A stretch of DNA of 64,000 nt, from the NCBI GenBank assembly GCA_023405135.1, contig JAEXYZ010000047.1, positions 5,128-69,127 of the forward strand. The letters are read 5' to 3'. The stretch is from Bacillota bacterium (GTDB lineage: Bacteria; Bacillota; Bacilli; Bacillales_A; Planococcaceae). The notes below the pieces were generated by a model, which was not told where the DNA came from, ran no database searches, and was given only the letters and a program-made list of their open reading frames with translations. This document shows, piece after piece, positions 25,392 through 32,074 of the stretch. The translations under genes were made by a program, and so were the position numbers. Position 1 is the first letter of the stretch; each line of letters starts with the position of its first letter.

Positions 25392-25998
25392 AATCTAATG
25401 CAGGATGATTGTGATAATGATCAGCAGTATCTGGAATATTGTTAAATAAGAATTTATCCCAATTTATTTTTTCAAGTGTTTCTTTCTTCATATCAATCGA
25501 CATAACTAAACTATCCGATTCATTACCATATTGATCTACAAGAGGTAAATACCAATTAATTAAAACAATATCGAATTCAGTTGATTTGTGTAACTCTTCA
25601 AAAAGTTTTTTGGTATCCATCCAAATTCCTTTTTTAGTCATATTTGTTGTTAGATTTTCAGATGCGTTAAGTGAAATAATTATACCATTATCTCCCTCTG
25701 AGAATACTACACTACGAATGCGGTCTTTATTTGTATTGTTTGTTTTACCAAGAGCTTTTGTAATTATCTTTTTCACTTCATCCACAACAGGAGATTCAAC
25801 TTCTTGTAATGTTTCTGTTACTTGTTCCTCTTTTAATTCTTCATCATTACTATCTTCACTTGTATTCTCTTGTTCTATATTTTGATTTTCTGATGTTTCT
25901 TTTGATTCACCAGGTGGTGTTTGTGTAGGTTCATCGCAAGCTGCTAAAAGAAATAACATTATAATAGAAACTATATAAAGTATCTTTTTCACGAACAA
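25390..25998 (-). CDS. Prophage lipoprotein, probable lysogenic-conversion gene
   Basis: 202 residues. The N-terminal signal ends in lipobox LLAAC (C21), followed by a Glu/Ser/Asn-rich linker (about 22-70) and a folded domain of about 130 residues (IRSVVFSEGDNGIIISLNAS and on to NHPALD). It has its own terminator and sits beside the repressor gene, outside the replication and structural modules. That is the place of moron genes. Phage lipoproteins here can block superinfecting DNA entry (Ltp of TP-J34), so exclusion is a plausible role; the domain itself was not recognised. Confidence 0.7.
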   Translation of the reverse strand: MFVKKILYIVSIIMLFLLAACDEPTQTPPGESKETSENQNIEQENTSEDSNDEELKEEQVTETLQEVESPVVDEVKKIITKALGKTNNTNKDRIRSVVFSEGDNGIIISLNASENLTTNMTKKGIWMDTKKLFEELHKSTEFDIVLINWYLPLVDQYGNESDSLVMSIDMKKETLEKINWDKFLFNNIPDTADHYHNHPALD

Positions 25999-26062
25999 TT
26001 CCTCCTGATTTACTATTTTGGTTAATTATAACAAATTGCTTAACCATTGAAAAATTTATAAA

Positions 26063-26413
26063 TTAGAAAGCTTCACCTACTGTTCTTAAAATTTCTAAAA
26101 ATACTGGAGATAATTGAATTAGTATATATCCAAGACCAGCGTGCATCATCATGTCAAATGCTTTTTCTTTGTTGCCAATCATGATTAAAAAGAAGGAACA
26201 TACTACGATTACGCTGGCGATTGGGAATGAAATAGCGACTAAAATTTCTACTATCGGATCAAGTATTGTGGCCAACATTTCTAATGATTTATCTGCTATA
26301 ACTCCTGTTGGTTGTGCGACTGGAGCATTAACCATGAGTGGTGTAAATGATTCAACGAGTGTGGATGGCTCCGAAATTGGCAACTGTTCTAATACGTTTA
26401 TCGGTTCTTCCAC
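26063..26413 (-). CDS. Small membrane protein with two hydrophobic helices
   Basis: 116 residues. A Pro/Ser-rich N-terminal 45 residues is followed by two long hydrophobic stretches (about 48-78 and 90-112), separated by GNKEKAFDMM. The layout resembles TrbC/VirB2-type pilin precursors of conjugative elements, but no conjugation genes are near, so a pore or membrane accessory role is equally possible. It shares a bidirectional terminator with the wHTH gene upstream. Confidence 0.55.
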   Translation of the reverse strand: MEEPINVLEQLPISEPSTLVESFTPLMVNAPVAQPTGVIADKSLEMLATILDPIVEILVAISFPIASVIVVCSFFLIMIGNKEKAFDMMMHAGLGYILIQLSPVFLEILRTVGEAF

Positions 26414-26464
26414 AATCGGTGGCTAAACAAACAATTATACAATTACTTATTCAACTCCAAAAAA

Positions 26465-26483
26465 GCCACTCAAAACGAGTGGC
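26465..26483. terminator. Hairpin terminator after the wHTH gene
   Basis: Perfect 7-bp stem GCCACTC/GAGTGGC with A- and T-runs on both sides, just after the wHTH gene's stop (minus strand). Confidence 0.7.
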
Positions 26484-26492
26484 AATTTTATT

Positions 26493-27320
26493 TCACCAAT
26501 ACAACCACTCAGGACCACGCATATTTTTACCGTTAACAAACTCCACTTCTCCACCTAAATACTTGCTTGCAAGATCCTCGTAATATTTGTCCAGTAAATT
26601 ACGCAATGTGTTGTTAAAGTATTTAGTGATAGATTTTACACGACCATTTTTAACCGCTCTAAACGTGTATTTTAAAGCTTCTATTGCAATATCGATATCT
26701 GGTTTATTTATTTGCTTAGCTGTTTGTGCAATAAAGATACCGTAGCATTTGGAAGCTAGTTTACTATCATTAACAAAGTAGCTTACAAACCGTTTTAATC
26801 GCCCGTATGGTGTTTGCTCTTTAGTTACTAACAAGTTATCCACATTTTCGCTTACCGACTGCGTAGCATACGTATCTTTAGAATTATTTAATAGATTAAA
26901 AGAGTTTAATGGTTGTTTTTCAAAATTTTGTTCAGAAATGTTGTCTTTATTAGTGTTTTCAGCATTTGATTGCTCGGACATTTTCGCTGGGACATTATGC
27001 GGTAAAATAATATAGATGTTTGCTCCTTGGCCACCTTTTCCGCGAGTATAATTTACTTTTTTAATAATGCCCAATGATTCTAATTTTTTGATTGCACGAT
27101 AAACAGTTTTCGTGCTAATTCCAAGACTATCTGCAATCGTTTCCGCTTTTAAATGAGAAGCACCAGGGTACTGTAACGAATGTGAAGCAAGTTTGAAAAC
27201 GATGGCACGTTCTGATTTAGTTAGATCATAGTAATGTGCTTGAATGTGTTTTTCAACGTGCTGATCCATTTCTTCTACTGATGTAAATGTTGTGTATTGT
27301 GCTAAGTATTCAAATGCCAT
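26493..27320 (-). CDS. Winged-helix/HTH protein (replication-initiator-like)
   Basis: 275 residues from start 27320 (MAFEYLAQY), supported by GAGGTG. A winged helix at about 45-105 (LTKSERAIVFKLASHSLQ, then SISTKTV-type LGISTKTVYRAIKKLESLG) is followed by a low-complexity linker and a helical C-terminal domain ending KNMRGPEWLYW. The layout resembles helix-turn-helix replication or plasmid proteins of bacilli. It lies outside the phage replication module, 7 bp after the 97-aa gene, downstream of four direct repeats. Confidence 0.6.
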   Translation of the reverse strand: MAFEYLAQYTTFTSVEEMDQHVEKHIQAHYYDLTKSERAIVFKLASHSLQYPGASHLKAETIADSLGISTKTVYRAIKKLESLGIIKKVNYTRGKGGQGANIYIILPHNVPAKMSEQSNAENTNKDNISEQNFEKQPLNSFNLLNNSKDTYATQSVSENVDNLLVTKEQTPYGRLKRFVSYFVNDSKLASKCYGIFIAQTAKQINKPDIDIAIEALKYTFRAVKNGRVKSITKYFNNTLRNLLDKYYEDLASKYLGGEVEFVNGKNMRGPEWLYW

Positions 27321-27354
27321 CGTTCTCACCTCGCTTCCCCACTTCACTCATTGA

Positions 27355-27648
27355 TTAATTCATTAAATCTTCTACAATTTCTTTTACTTCATCAGTTTGC
27401 TCTTTAACTTTCTTTGGATATCTAAAAACATCAACGTAATGCCGAATAGCCTCGAATTCACCTTTCACATACTTCGGAAGTTTTTCATCGTACAAATTAC
27501 TTGTAAAATAGTCATATTTTCCACGACTATTTAATTTAAAAACTGTGATGTCCGCTTGAATTAATCCGCCCTGGTCGAAGATGTGGTATGTTATTTTCCA
27601 TTTACCGTTATCGCTAATCCAAGAGTTTTTCTCGATTGTTTTAAGCAT
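27355..27648 (-). CDS. Hypothetical protein upstream of the wHTH gene
   Basis: 97 residues, not recognised. Beta-rich N-terminal half (NGKWKITYHIFDQGGL, then QADITVFKLNSRGKY) and a helical, acidic end (TDEVKEIVEDLMN). First gene of the operon read away from the repeat array. Confidence 0.55.
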   Translation of the reverse strand: MLKTIEKNSWISDNGKWKITYHIFDQGGLIQADITVFKLNSRGKYDYFTSNLYDEKLPKYVKGEFEAIRHYVDVFRYPKKVKEQTDEVKEIVEDLMN

Positions 27649-27701
27649 TATTAATCAACCACCTTCAAAATTTACTTAATCGAAATCCGCTTTCAAAAAA
27701 A

Positions 27702-27781
27702 TTTCTTTTAAGTAAATTTTCTTTTAAGTAAATCATAATTTCTTTTAAGTAAATTGTCAACAAATATTTCTTTTAAGTAAA
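27702..27781 (-). repeat. Four 15-bp direct repeats in a divergent promoter region
   Basis: The sequence TTTCTTTTAAGTAAA occurs exactly at 27702, 27718, 27739 and 27767 (first bases). A reverse-complement half, TTTACTTAA, lies at 27671-27679. They sit between the plus-strand XRE gene and the minus-strand wHTH operon, so they may be operators; iteron-like function is an alternative. Confidence 0.75.
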
Positions 27782-27850
27782 ATATGTATTATTATTTAAT
27801 TAGAAATTTATTCATTATTTACTTTTTCCACAGTTGAAAGTAGGTGACGT

Positions 27851-28078
27851 ATGGTTAAATTAGTTTCAAATTTAGGAAATTTATTAAAACAAAGAGGATG
27901 GGACCAAAAAAGACTTGTGGAAGAAACAGGTCTAAATCCTCGTACAATCAGTGAATTGGTAAATAATAAAACTATACGAATTAATAAAAATGCATTAGAG
28001 AAAATTGCAGAAGCTTTGGATATAAAAGATATCAATTTGATTATCCAGTTTGAAGATGACAATAACGAAGAAAAATAA
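27851..28078 (+). CDS. Small XRE-family regulator (second switch)
   Basis: 75 residues, nearly all helix-turn-helix (LLKQRGWDQKRLVEETGL, then NPRTISELVNNKT). It is divergent from the wHTH operon, with the 15-bp repeats between them, and separate from the main CI/Cro switch. It probably controls the conversion cassette and its own gene. A strong terminator follows. Confidence 0.75.
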   Translation: MVKLVSNLGNLLKQRGWDQKRLVEETGLNPRTISELVNNKTIRINKNALEKIAEALDIKDINLIIQFEDDNNEEK

Positions 28079-28081
28079 AAA

Positions 28082-28114
28082 GCCAAGTAGAAAATTATCT
28101 ACTCGGCTTTTTTT
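28082..28114. terminator. Terminator between XRE and SLH-nuclease genes
   Basis: Nearly perfect 9-bp stem (28082-28090, 28099-28107) followed by seven T on the plus strand and A-rich on the other side. It serves two convergent genes. Confidence 0.8.
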
Positions 28115-28115
28115 A

Positions 28116-29405
28116 TTACTTTTCACACGCCCAACCATCGCCGTCACGATCAAACTTTTCCTGATAAGCTGGATGGTCTGCAGCTACACCATTTGGATAA
28201 ACTTCTCTTAATTCGGTGCAGTTTTTAAAATCTGTTTTTATATTTTCGTTAGTGGAATTGTTACTGTTTGAATTATTATTATTTGTAGATTTATCATCTA
28301 GATCATCGCCATTAGTCGTTCCATCTTTACCGTATTGCCACAACCCGCGATTATTTTCGCGTGCTTCTCTTGCGAATTTGACAAAAAATTCACTGTACGT
28401 TACATCAGGAACGTATGTTGCAGGTTGTGCATATCCATTTAATACTAAATCTGCATTAAACATTTTTGTTCGAATTTCATTTTCGTTCATTAAATCAGTT
28501 GGAACTTCTAACCAAACTAATCTCAACAAACGACCGTAACGATCCGTTTCAGATACGTCTTTTTGCAAATATACCGTTTTACCTTCCAATTTAGATTTTG
28601 TATAATTGCTCGCTTCCTTTCCGAATACTTCAGTTCTCGTAGTTGATTCAGGTGTATTAACGCCGATTAAACGAACTTTACTACCATTAACCAACTCAAA
28701 TGTATCCCCATCCACAACTCGTGATACTGTAGCAGCTTCAAGTCCTAATTTTTTTGCAATTTCCGCTTTATCATAAGTTGTATTATTTTGAACCGCATTC
28801 ATTGCACGATACATAAACACTGCATAGTGCGCACGAGTTAATGAATTGTTCGGTTTAAATGTACCGTCTTCATATCCTGTTGTTACTCCACTGGCATATA
28901 ACGCTTTGACAAATTCTTCGTACTTTGTATTTTTAACATCATTAAATACAAAATCTGTATTAGGTTCAAGATTAAATGCTACTGCTAAAATTTTAGCCAT
29001 CTCACCACGAGTTAATGGTACGTTAGGATTAACATTACCATTCTTATCTATATCAAGTAGATCCGCTTCCAGTAGCATTTTGAGTTCATTATAGTACGGA
29101 TGTGTAGCAGATAAATCTTTTGGCTGTATAAAATTCTTTGTTTTTTCAAGTGTCAGTTTGTTCACTTGTAACGCTCGCGCTACTAAAACAGCAGCGTGTT
29201 GACGGCTCAATGTTTGGTTTGGCTTGAAAGTGCCATCAGGATAACCTTGGATGATTCCTTGTTTGTGCATTTCTGTGATGATTTGATAGTACTGATAGTT
29301 TGCCGGAATGTCAGTAAATTGTTTCTGTGCGTCCGCAGGAATAGGCGCTACTAATGCAGGTGTAGCTATAGCTAATGCTAGTGTAGAAATAAATAATTTT
29401 TTCAT
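28116..29405 (-). CDS. Surface SLH - thermonuclease - Excalibur fusion
   Basis: 429 residues. A signal peptide (MKKLFISTLALAIATPALVAP) is followed by three SLH repeats (about 28-205; KQFTDIPANYQYYQII, GYPDGTFKPNQTLSR, GYEDGTFKPNNSLTR). A staphylococcal-nuclease domain follows (about 225-360) with D234 in VVDGDTF, R245 and E253 in RLIGVNTPE, and R292 in DRYGR. After an Asn/Ser linker comes an Excalibur calcium-binding domain (DRDGDGWACEK). All catalytic residues are present. It should be a wall-anchored, calcium-dependent extracellular nuclease. Start 29405 has GGAGG. It looks like a lysogenic-conversion gene that could attack incoming or free DNA. Confidence 0.88.
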   Translation of the reverse strand: MKKLFISTLALAIATPALVAPIPADAQKQFTDIPANYQYYQIITEMHKQGIIQGYPDGTFKPNQTLSRQHAAVLVARALQVNKLTLEKTKNFIQPKDLSATHPYYNELKMLLEADLLDIDKNGNVNPNVPLTRGEMAKILAVAFNLEPNTDFVFNDVKNTKYEEFVKALYASGVTTGYEDGTFKPNNSLTRAHYAVFMYRAMNAVQNNTTYDKAEIAKKLGLEAATVSRVVDGDTFELVNGSKVRLIGVNTPESTTRTEVFGKEASNYTKSKLEGKTVYLQKDVSETDRYGRLLRLVWLEVPTDLMNENEIRTKMFNADLVLNGYAQPATYVPDVTYSEFFVKFAREARENNRGLWQYGKDGTTNGDDLDDKSTNNNNSNSNNSTNENIKTDFKNCTELREVYPNGVAADHPAYQEKFDRDGDGWACEK

Positions 29406-29473
29406 AAACTGCCTCCAAAATATCAAAATTATATTTTGGATAATTATAACAAAATAGGTTTGATTTATCTATT

Positions 29474-29686
29474 CTATAATGTACGATATGGCAAATTAAG
29501 TAGTCTTTTAGCTTCTTCATTTACCCAATTGCGCAGAGCAATATTTGAGTACTTTAACTCGAACTTTATTCCTTGTTCCAGAACAATATACTCGGTGAAT
29601 GATTCATCCAAACGATTTTCTGAATCAATTTTTACTCCATTTCTATATAATTGGTCCTTTTTATTACTTAATAATTATTTGACCAT
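29474..29686 (-). pseudogene. Small ORF interrupted by a stop at codon 4
   Basis: A frame with start ATG at 29686 (site GAGGGG) reads M-V-K, then TAA, then 66 open codons (LLSNKKDQLYRNGVKID, then YIVLEQGIKFELKYS, ending LPYRTL). The long open frame after the stop suggests a gene inactivated near its start, or one starting at a non-standard codon. Not recognised. The rest of the 29427-29786 gap shows nothing further. Confidence 0.35.
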
Positions 29687-29786
29687 TAACCCCTCAAATT
29701 TTGTTTTTGGCTAATAAACTCGATAGAAAAGTGCAATACAAATTGGAAGATTATTTCTATAATTACAATAAAAAGGGGGTGGGAAT

Positions 29787-29978
29787 TTGAAAGTGCGGGT
29801 GCTTTTGAAGAGTGGGGCCATAATTGTAGTGAATTTGGGAATAGTACCTATGCATATTCAAATGGATAACCAAATGATGTTTGATTACATGCTAGACATT
29901 TTTGAAGAGAAAGGAATACGCGTAAAAGAAATTGCAGCAATTTTTCCAGATGATTACGAATTTGAAATGATTAATTAA
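29787..29978 (+). CDS. Hypothetical small protein, plus strand
   Basis: 63 residues from a TTG start with AAAAGGGGGTG upstream. Beta-like N-terminus (KVRVLLKSGAIIVVNLG) and an acidic helical end (EEKGIRVKEIAAIFPDDYEFEMIN). One of few plus-strand phage genes, so probably expressed in the lysogen. Terminator follows. Confidence 0.6.
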   Translation: MKVRVLLKSGAIIVVNLGIVPMHIQMDNQMMFDYMLDIFEEKGIRVKEIAAIFPDDYEFEMIN

Positions 29979-29997
29979 GTTATTCAAATAACAGAAT

Positions 29998-30024
29998 CCG
30001 CCCTCCACACGGAAGGCGGTTTTA
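29998..30024. terminator. Terminator between small plus-strand ORF and endolysin
   Basis: GC-rich stem CCGCC(C)TCC / GGA(A)GGCGG (29998-30006, 30011-30019) followed by TTTTA. Confidence 0.75.
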
Positions 30025-30066
30025 TGATATTCAATAAATAATTCATAACTAATTTCATTTTAATAA

Positions 30067-30774
30067 TTATTTATTTGCTTGTCTATATAGTACTGTTGCA
30101 AACTGTTCACGTGTGAGCGCTTGTCCTGGTTTTTGACCGTTTAACAATCCTTCTTTTTTAGCCCACTCCCATGCTTGCTTATGGGTTTCTGATACTGTTG
30201 TTTCTTTTGCACCGGTCAAAATTTTTACTTGGTTTTGCAATTCAGTAATTAATTTACTTTGCGCTTCGATTATTTTTTTCAATTCATTATATTGTTCCAT
30301 AGTTAATTCTCCCCTTCTGATTAATTGTACTTTTGTATTGCTGTTCGTCGGAATAATCACTTCACCTTCCAGCGAGTATCCTTTCGGCATTTTCCAATTT
30401 TTCGTCACTTCAAAATGTGGACGGTCGATATTGTTTGGCCAATCCCCTCCCCAAGTAATGCCCAGTCTTCGAGCAATGGCGCCAACTTTATTCAAAGTCG
30501 CAGTGTCATATAAAGATTTTGGGGGTGCCACTGCTATATCCCAAGCTAATCTCGATGTATGTCGGCTTGACCTTGTCCAAGTGACAATCTTGCCAGGTCT
30601 CGTTCTACCTTGCTCGTATAAGTAATTTTGTCTAGCTTGGGAACGGTATGTTTCGGTAATAAAAATGTCTGTTATCCCCGCTTTAAAGCATTCCTGGAAT
30701 AGCAATCTGCAAGCAGTTTGAGCGACCGGTAATAATTCGTTTAAATCACGACAAGTAGTTGTTACGCTGCTCAT
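30067..30774 (-). CDS. Endolysin, M15 L-Ala-D-Glu peptidase family
   Basis: 235 residues. Residues 1-130 form the peptidase M15/VanY-like domain with zinc ligands H72 and D79 in SRHTSRLAWDIAV and H120 in RPHFE. A Gln/Lys-rich helix follows, then a C-terminal segment (HKQAWEWAKKEGLLNG, then ALTREQFATVLYR) that resembles one SLH repeat and probably binds the host wall. It cleaves peptidoglycan stem peptides at lysis. It overlaps the holin gene by 4 bp. Confidence 0.9.
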   Translation of the reverse strand: MSSVTTTCRDLNELLPVAQTACRLLFQECFKAGITDIFITETYRSQARQNYLYEQGRTRPGKIVTWTRSSRHTSRLAWDIAVAPPKSLYDTATLNKVGAIARRLGITWGGDWPNNIDRPHFEVTKNWKMPKGYSLEGEVIIPTNSNTKVQLIRRGELTMEQYNELKKIIEAQSKLITELQNQVKILTGAKETTVSETHKQAWEWAKKEGLLNGQKPGQALTREQFATVLYRQANK

Positions 30775-31184
30775 TTTTTATCGCCACTTTCACCAGTTTT
30801 TTCTTTTACCATCGATAAAATATTTTTAAAGTAACCCGTGAGAGGTGCATCAATCTTCGTGCCATTCTCGGCTATTGACACTAATTCCATTACCGCTAAA
30901 GCTACCGCAAAGCCATCTCCTGCAAAATGTATATCTGGCACAATTAACGCAATAGCATAAACTGCAGCTAAAAGTAATAAGTAATAAATTTTCTTTAGCA
31001 ATCCAGTGAATCCAATTCGGCTGTTTAATTCTTTTCGAATAATCGCTGCAATAATTCCTGTAATGTAGTCAATCGCCATTAAGCCGAGTAAAACAACAAC
31101 TGCTAACCCTAAGCCATCAACTAGATAAGAAATGATACTTCCAATTGTTCCAAACACTAATGCTACTTTCTGCTCGATGTTCAT
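30771..31184 (-). CDS. Holin, phi29/TcdE-type
   Basis: 137 residues from 31184 (MNIEQKVALVFG), supported by AAAGGAG. Three or four hydrophobic helices with the family core GLMAIDYITGIIAAIIRKELNS. It makes membrane lesions that release the endolysin. The next gene is the endolysin. Confidence 0.88.
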   Translation of the reverse strand: MNIEQKVALVFGTIGSIISYLVDGLGLAVVVLLGLMAIDYITGIIAAIIRKELNSRIGFTGLLKKIYYLLLLAAVYAIALIVPDIHFAGDGFAVALAVMELVSIAENGTKIDAPLTGYFKNILSMVKEKTGESGDKK

Positions 31185-31210
31185 TTGATTTACTCCTTTC
31201 AATAAAATAA

Positions 31211-31266
31211 CCTTCCACAAATCAATCATGTGGAAGGCATAAAAAAGCACCCTCGAGTGAGAGTGC
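31211..31266 (-). terminator. Two adjacent hairpins between tail-end genes and lysis genes
   Basis: Stem 1 is CCTTCCACA/TGTGGAAGG (31211-31219, 31229-31237). Stem 2 is 31247-31266 (GCAC...GTGC with inner CTC/GAG). A near-copy of stem 1 lies after the tail chaperone at 38777-38805. They may partially terminate or mark processing sites in the late transcript. Confidence 0.6.
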
Positions 31267-31274
31267 AATAAAGT

Positions 31275-31562
31275 TTACAAATCATTAAATATCTCTACTA
31301 TTTTTCGGAACGATTCCAAATTTCCTCTATTATAAGATAAATCTTTCCGTAATTCATTTATTTCATTTGTAAGATACTCTATATCTGTCTCAATTATCAT
31401 CTTAGCGCTAGAAGGTTCTAATTTTTCATTCACAATTTCAAGTATTTCTAATCTTTCTTTGGCAAGCTGTAATGCTTCTTCTGTTTTCTCGAGTTCATTT
31501 TTATAATGTTCCACTCTTGATTCGTAATGCTCTTTCTCAAACTGTAATGCTTTTTCCCTCAT
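31275..31562 (-). CDS. Coiled-coil late phage protein
   Basis: 95 residues, almost entirely helical heptads (HYESRVEHYKNELEKTEEAL, then KERLEILEIVNEKLE). No transmembrane segment. It lies upstream of the holin, where XhlA-like lysis helpers are found, but it lacks the membrane anchor of XhlA. Function unknown. Confidence 0.6.
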   Translation of the reverse strand: MREKALQFEKEHYESRVEHYKNELEKTEEALQLAKERLEILEIVNEKLEPSSAKMIIETDIEYLTNEINELRKDLSYNRGNLESFRKIVEIFNDL

Positions 31563-31645
31563 ATAATCCCCCTTTCATCTACTTATTTCGACTAAAGGAG
31601 GAATTTTCCTTTAACAATTTTTTGACATAAAAAATAAACGCCCCA

Positions 31646-31789
31646 TCACTGCGCGTTTTCTTCATCTAATATTTGATTTACTACTTCTCTTAAATTAAAC
31701 AAATTCGGAACTTGATTACGAGTGTATTTACCTTCCCTTACGTTTCTAGCCCATATTCTCGCAAGTGCTGATTCTTTACTATAAAGCAT
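31646..31789 (-). CDS. Small XkdX-like tail-region protein
   Basis: 47 residues (starts MLYSKESALARIWARNV) with GGAGGG 8 bp upstream; its ATG overlaps the previous stop (TAATG). Size and position match the small XkdX-type proteins after fibre genes; similarity is not certain. Confidence 0.6.
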   Translation of the reverse strand: MLYSKESALARIWARNVREGKYTRNQVPNLFNLREVVNQILDEENAQ

Positions 31790-32058
31790 TAATTATACCC
31801 TCCTTGAAGAATTGCTAGTGTTGTTGTTAATTCTAAAATTGCTTGTTCTTGTTCTGCAATTTTATTTCTTAAAATTTCAATATCGCTTTTTGGTATATCT
31901 TCAAAAATTGGTTCTTTTGTTTCTACATTTACAGCTACAACATGTTTTCCTTCTGGAATCTCAATCTCTAAATACGGTATTCCTACAGGAACTCTATAAG
32001 AACCGGTGATTTGTTGAACAACATGTCCTTCGTTGTCATAGATAATTAATGTTTTCAT
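31789..32058 (-). CDS. XkdW-like small tail protein
   Basis: 89 residues. A beta-rich N-terminus (MKTLIIYDNEGHVVQQITG, then IPEGKHVVAVNVET) is followed by a helix (NKIAEQEQAILELTTTLAIL). Similar small proteins follow the fibre gene in many siphophages. It is coupled by overlap to the next ORF. Confidence 0.6.
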   Translation of the reverse strand: MKTLIIYDNEGHVVQQITGSYRVPVGIPYLEIEIPEGKHVVAVNVETKEPIFEDIPKSDIEILRNKIAEQEQAILELTTTLAILQGGYN

Positions 32059-32074
32059 AATATAAACCTCCTTT

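Noticed and set aside
26063..26413. Conjugative element inside the prophage based on the VirB2/TrbC-like protein
   Set aside because: No relaxase, coupling protein or other secretion genes; the similarity is only in hydrophobic layout.
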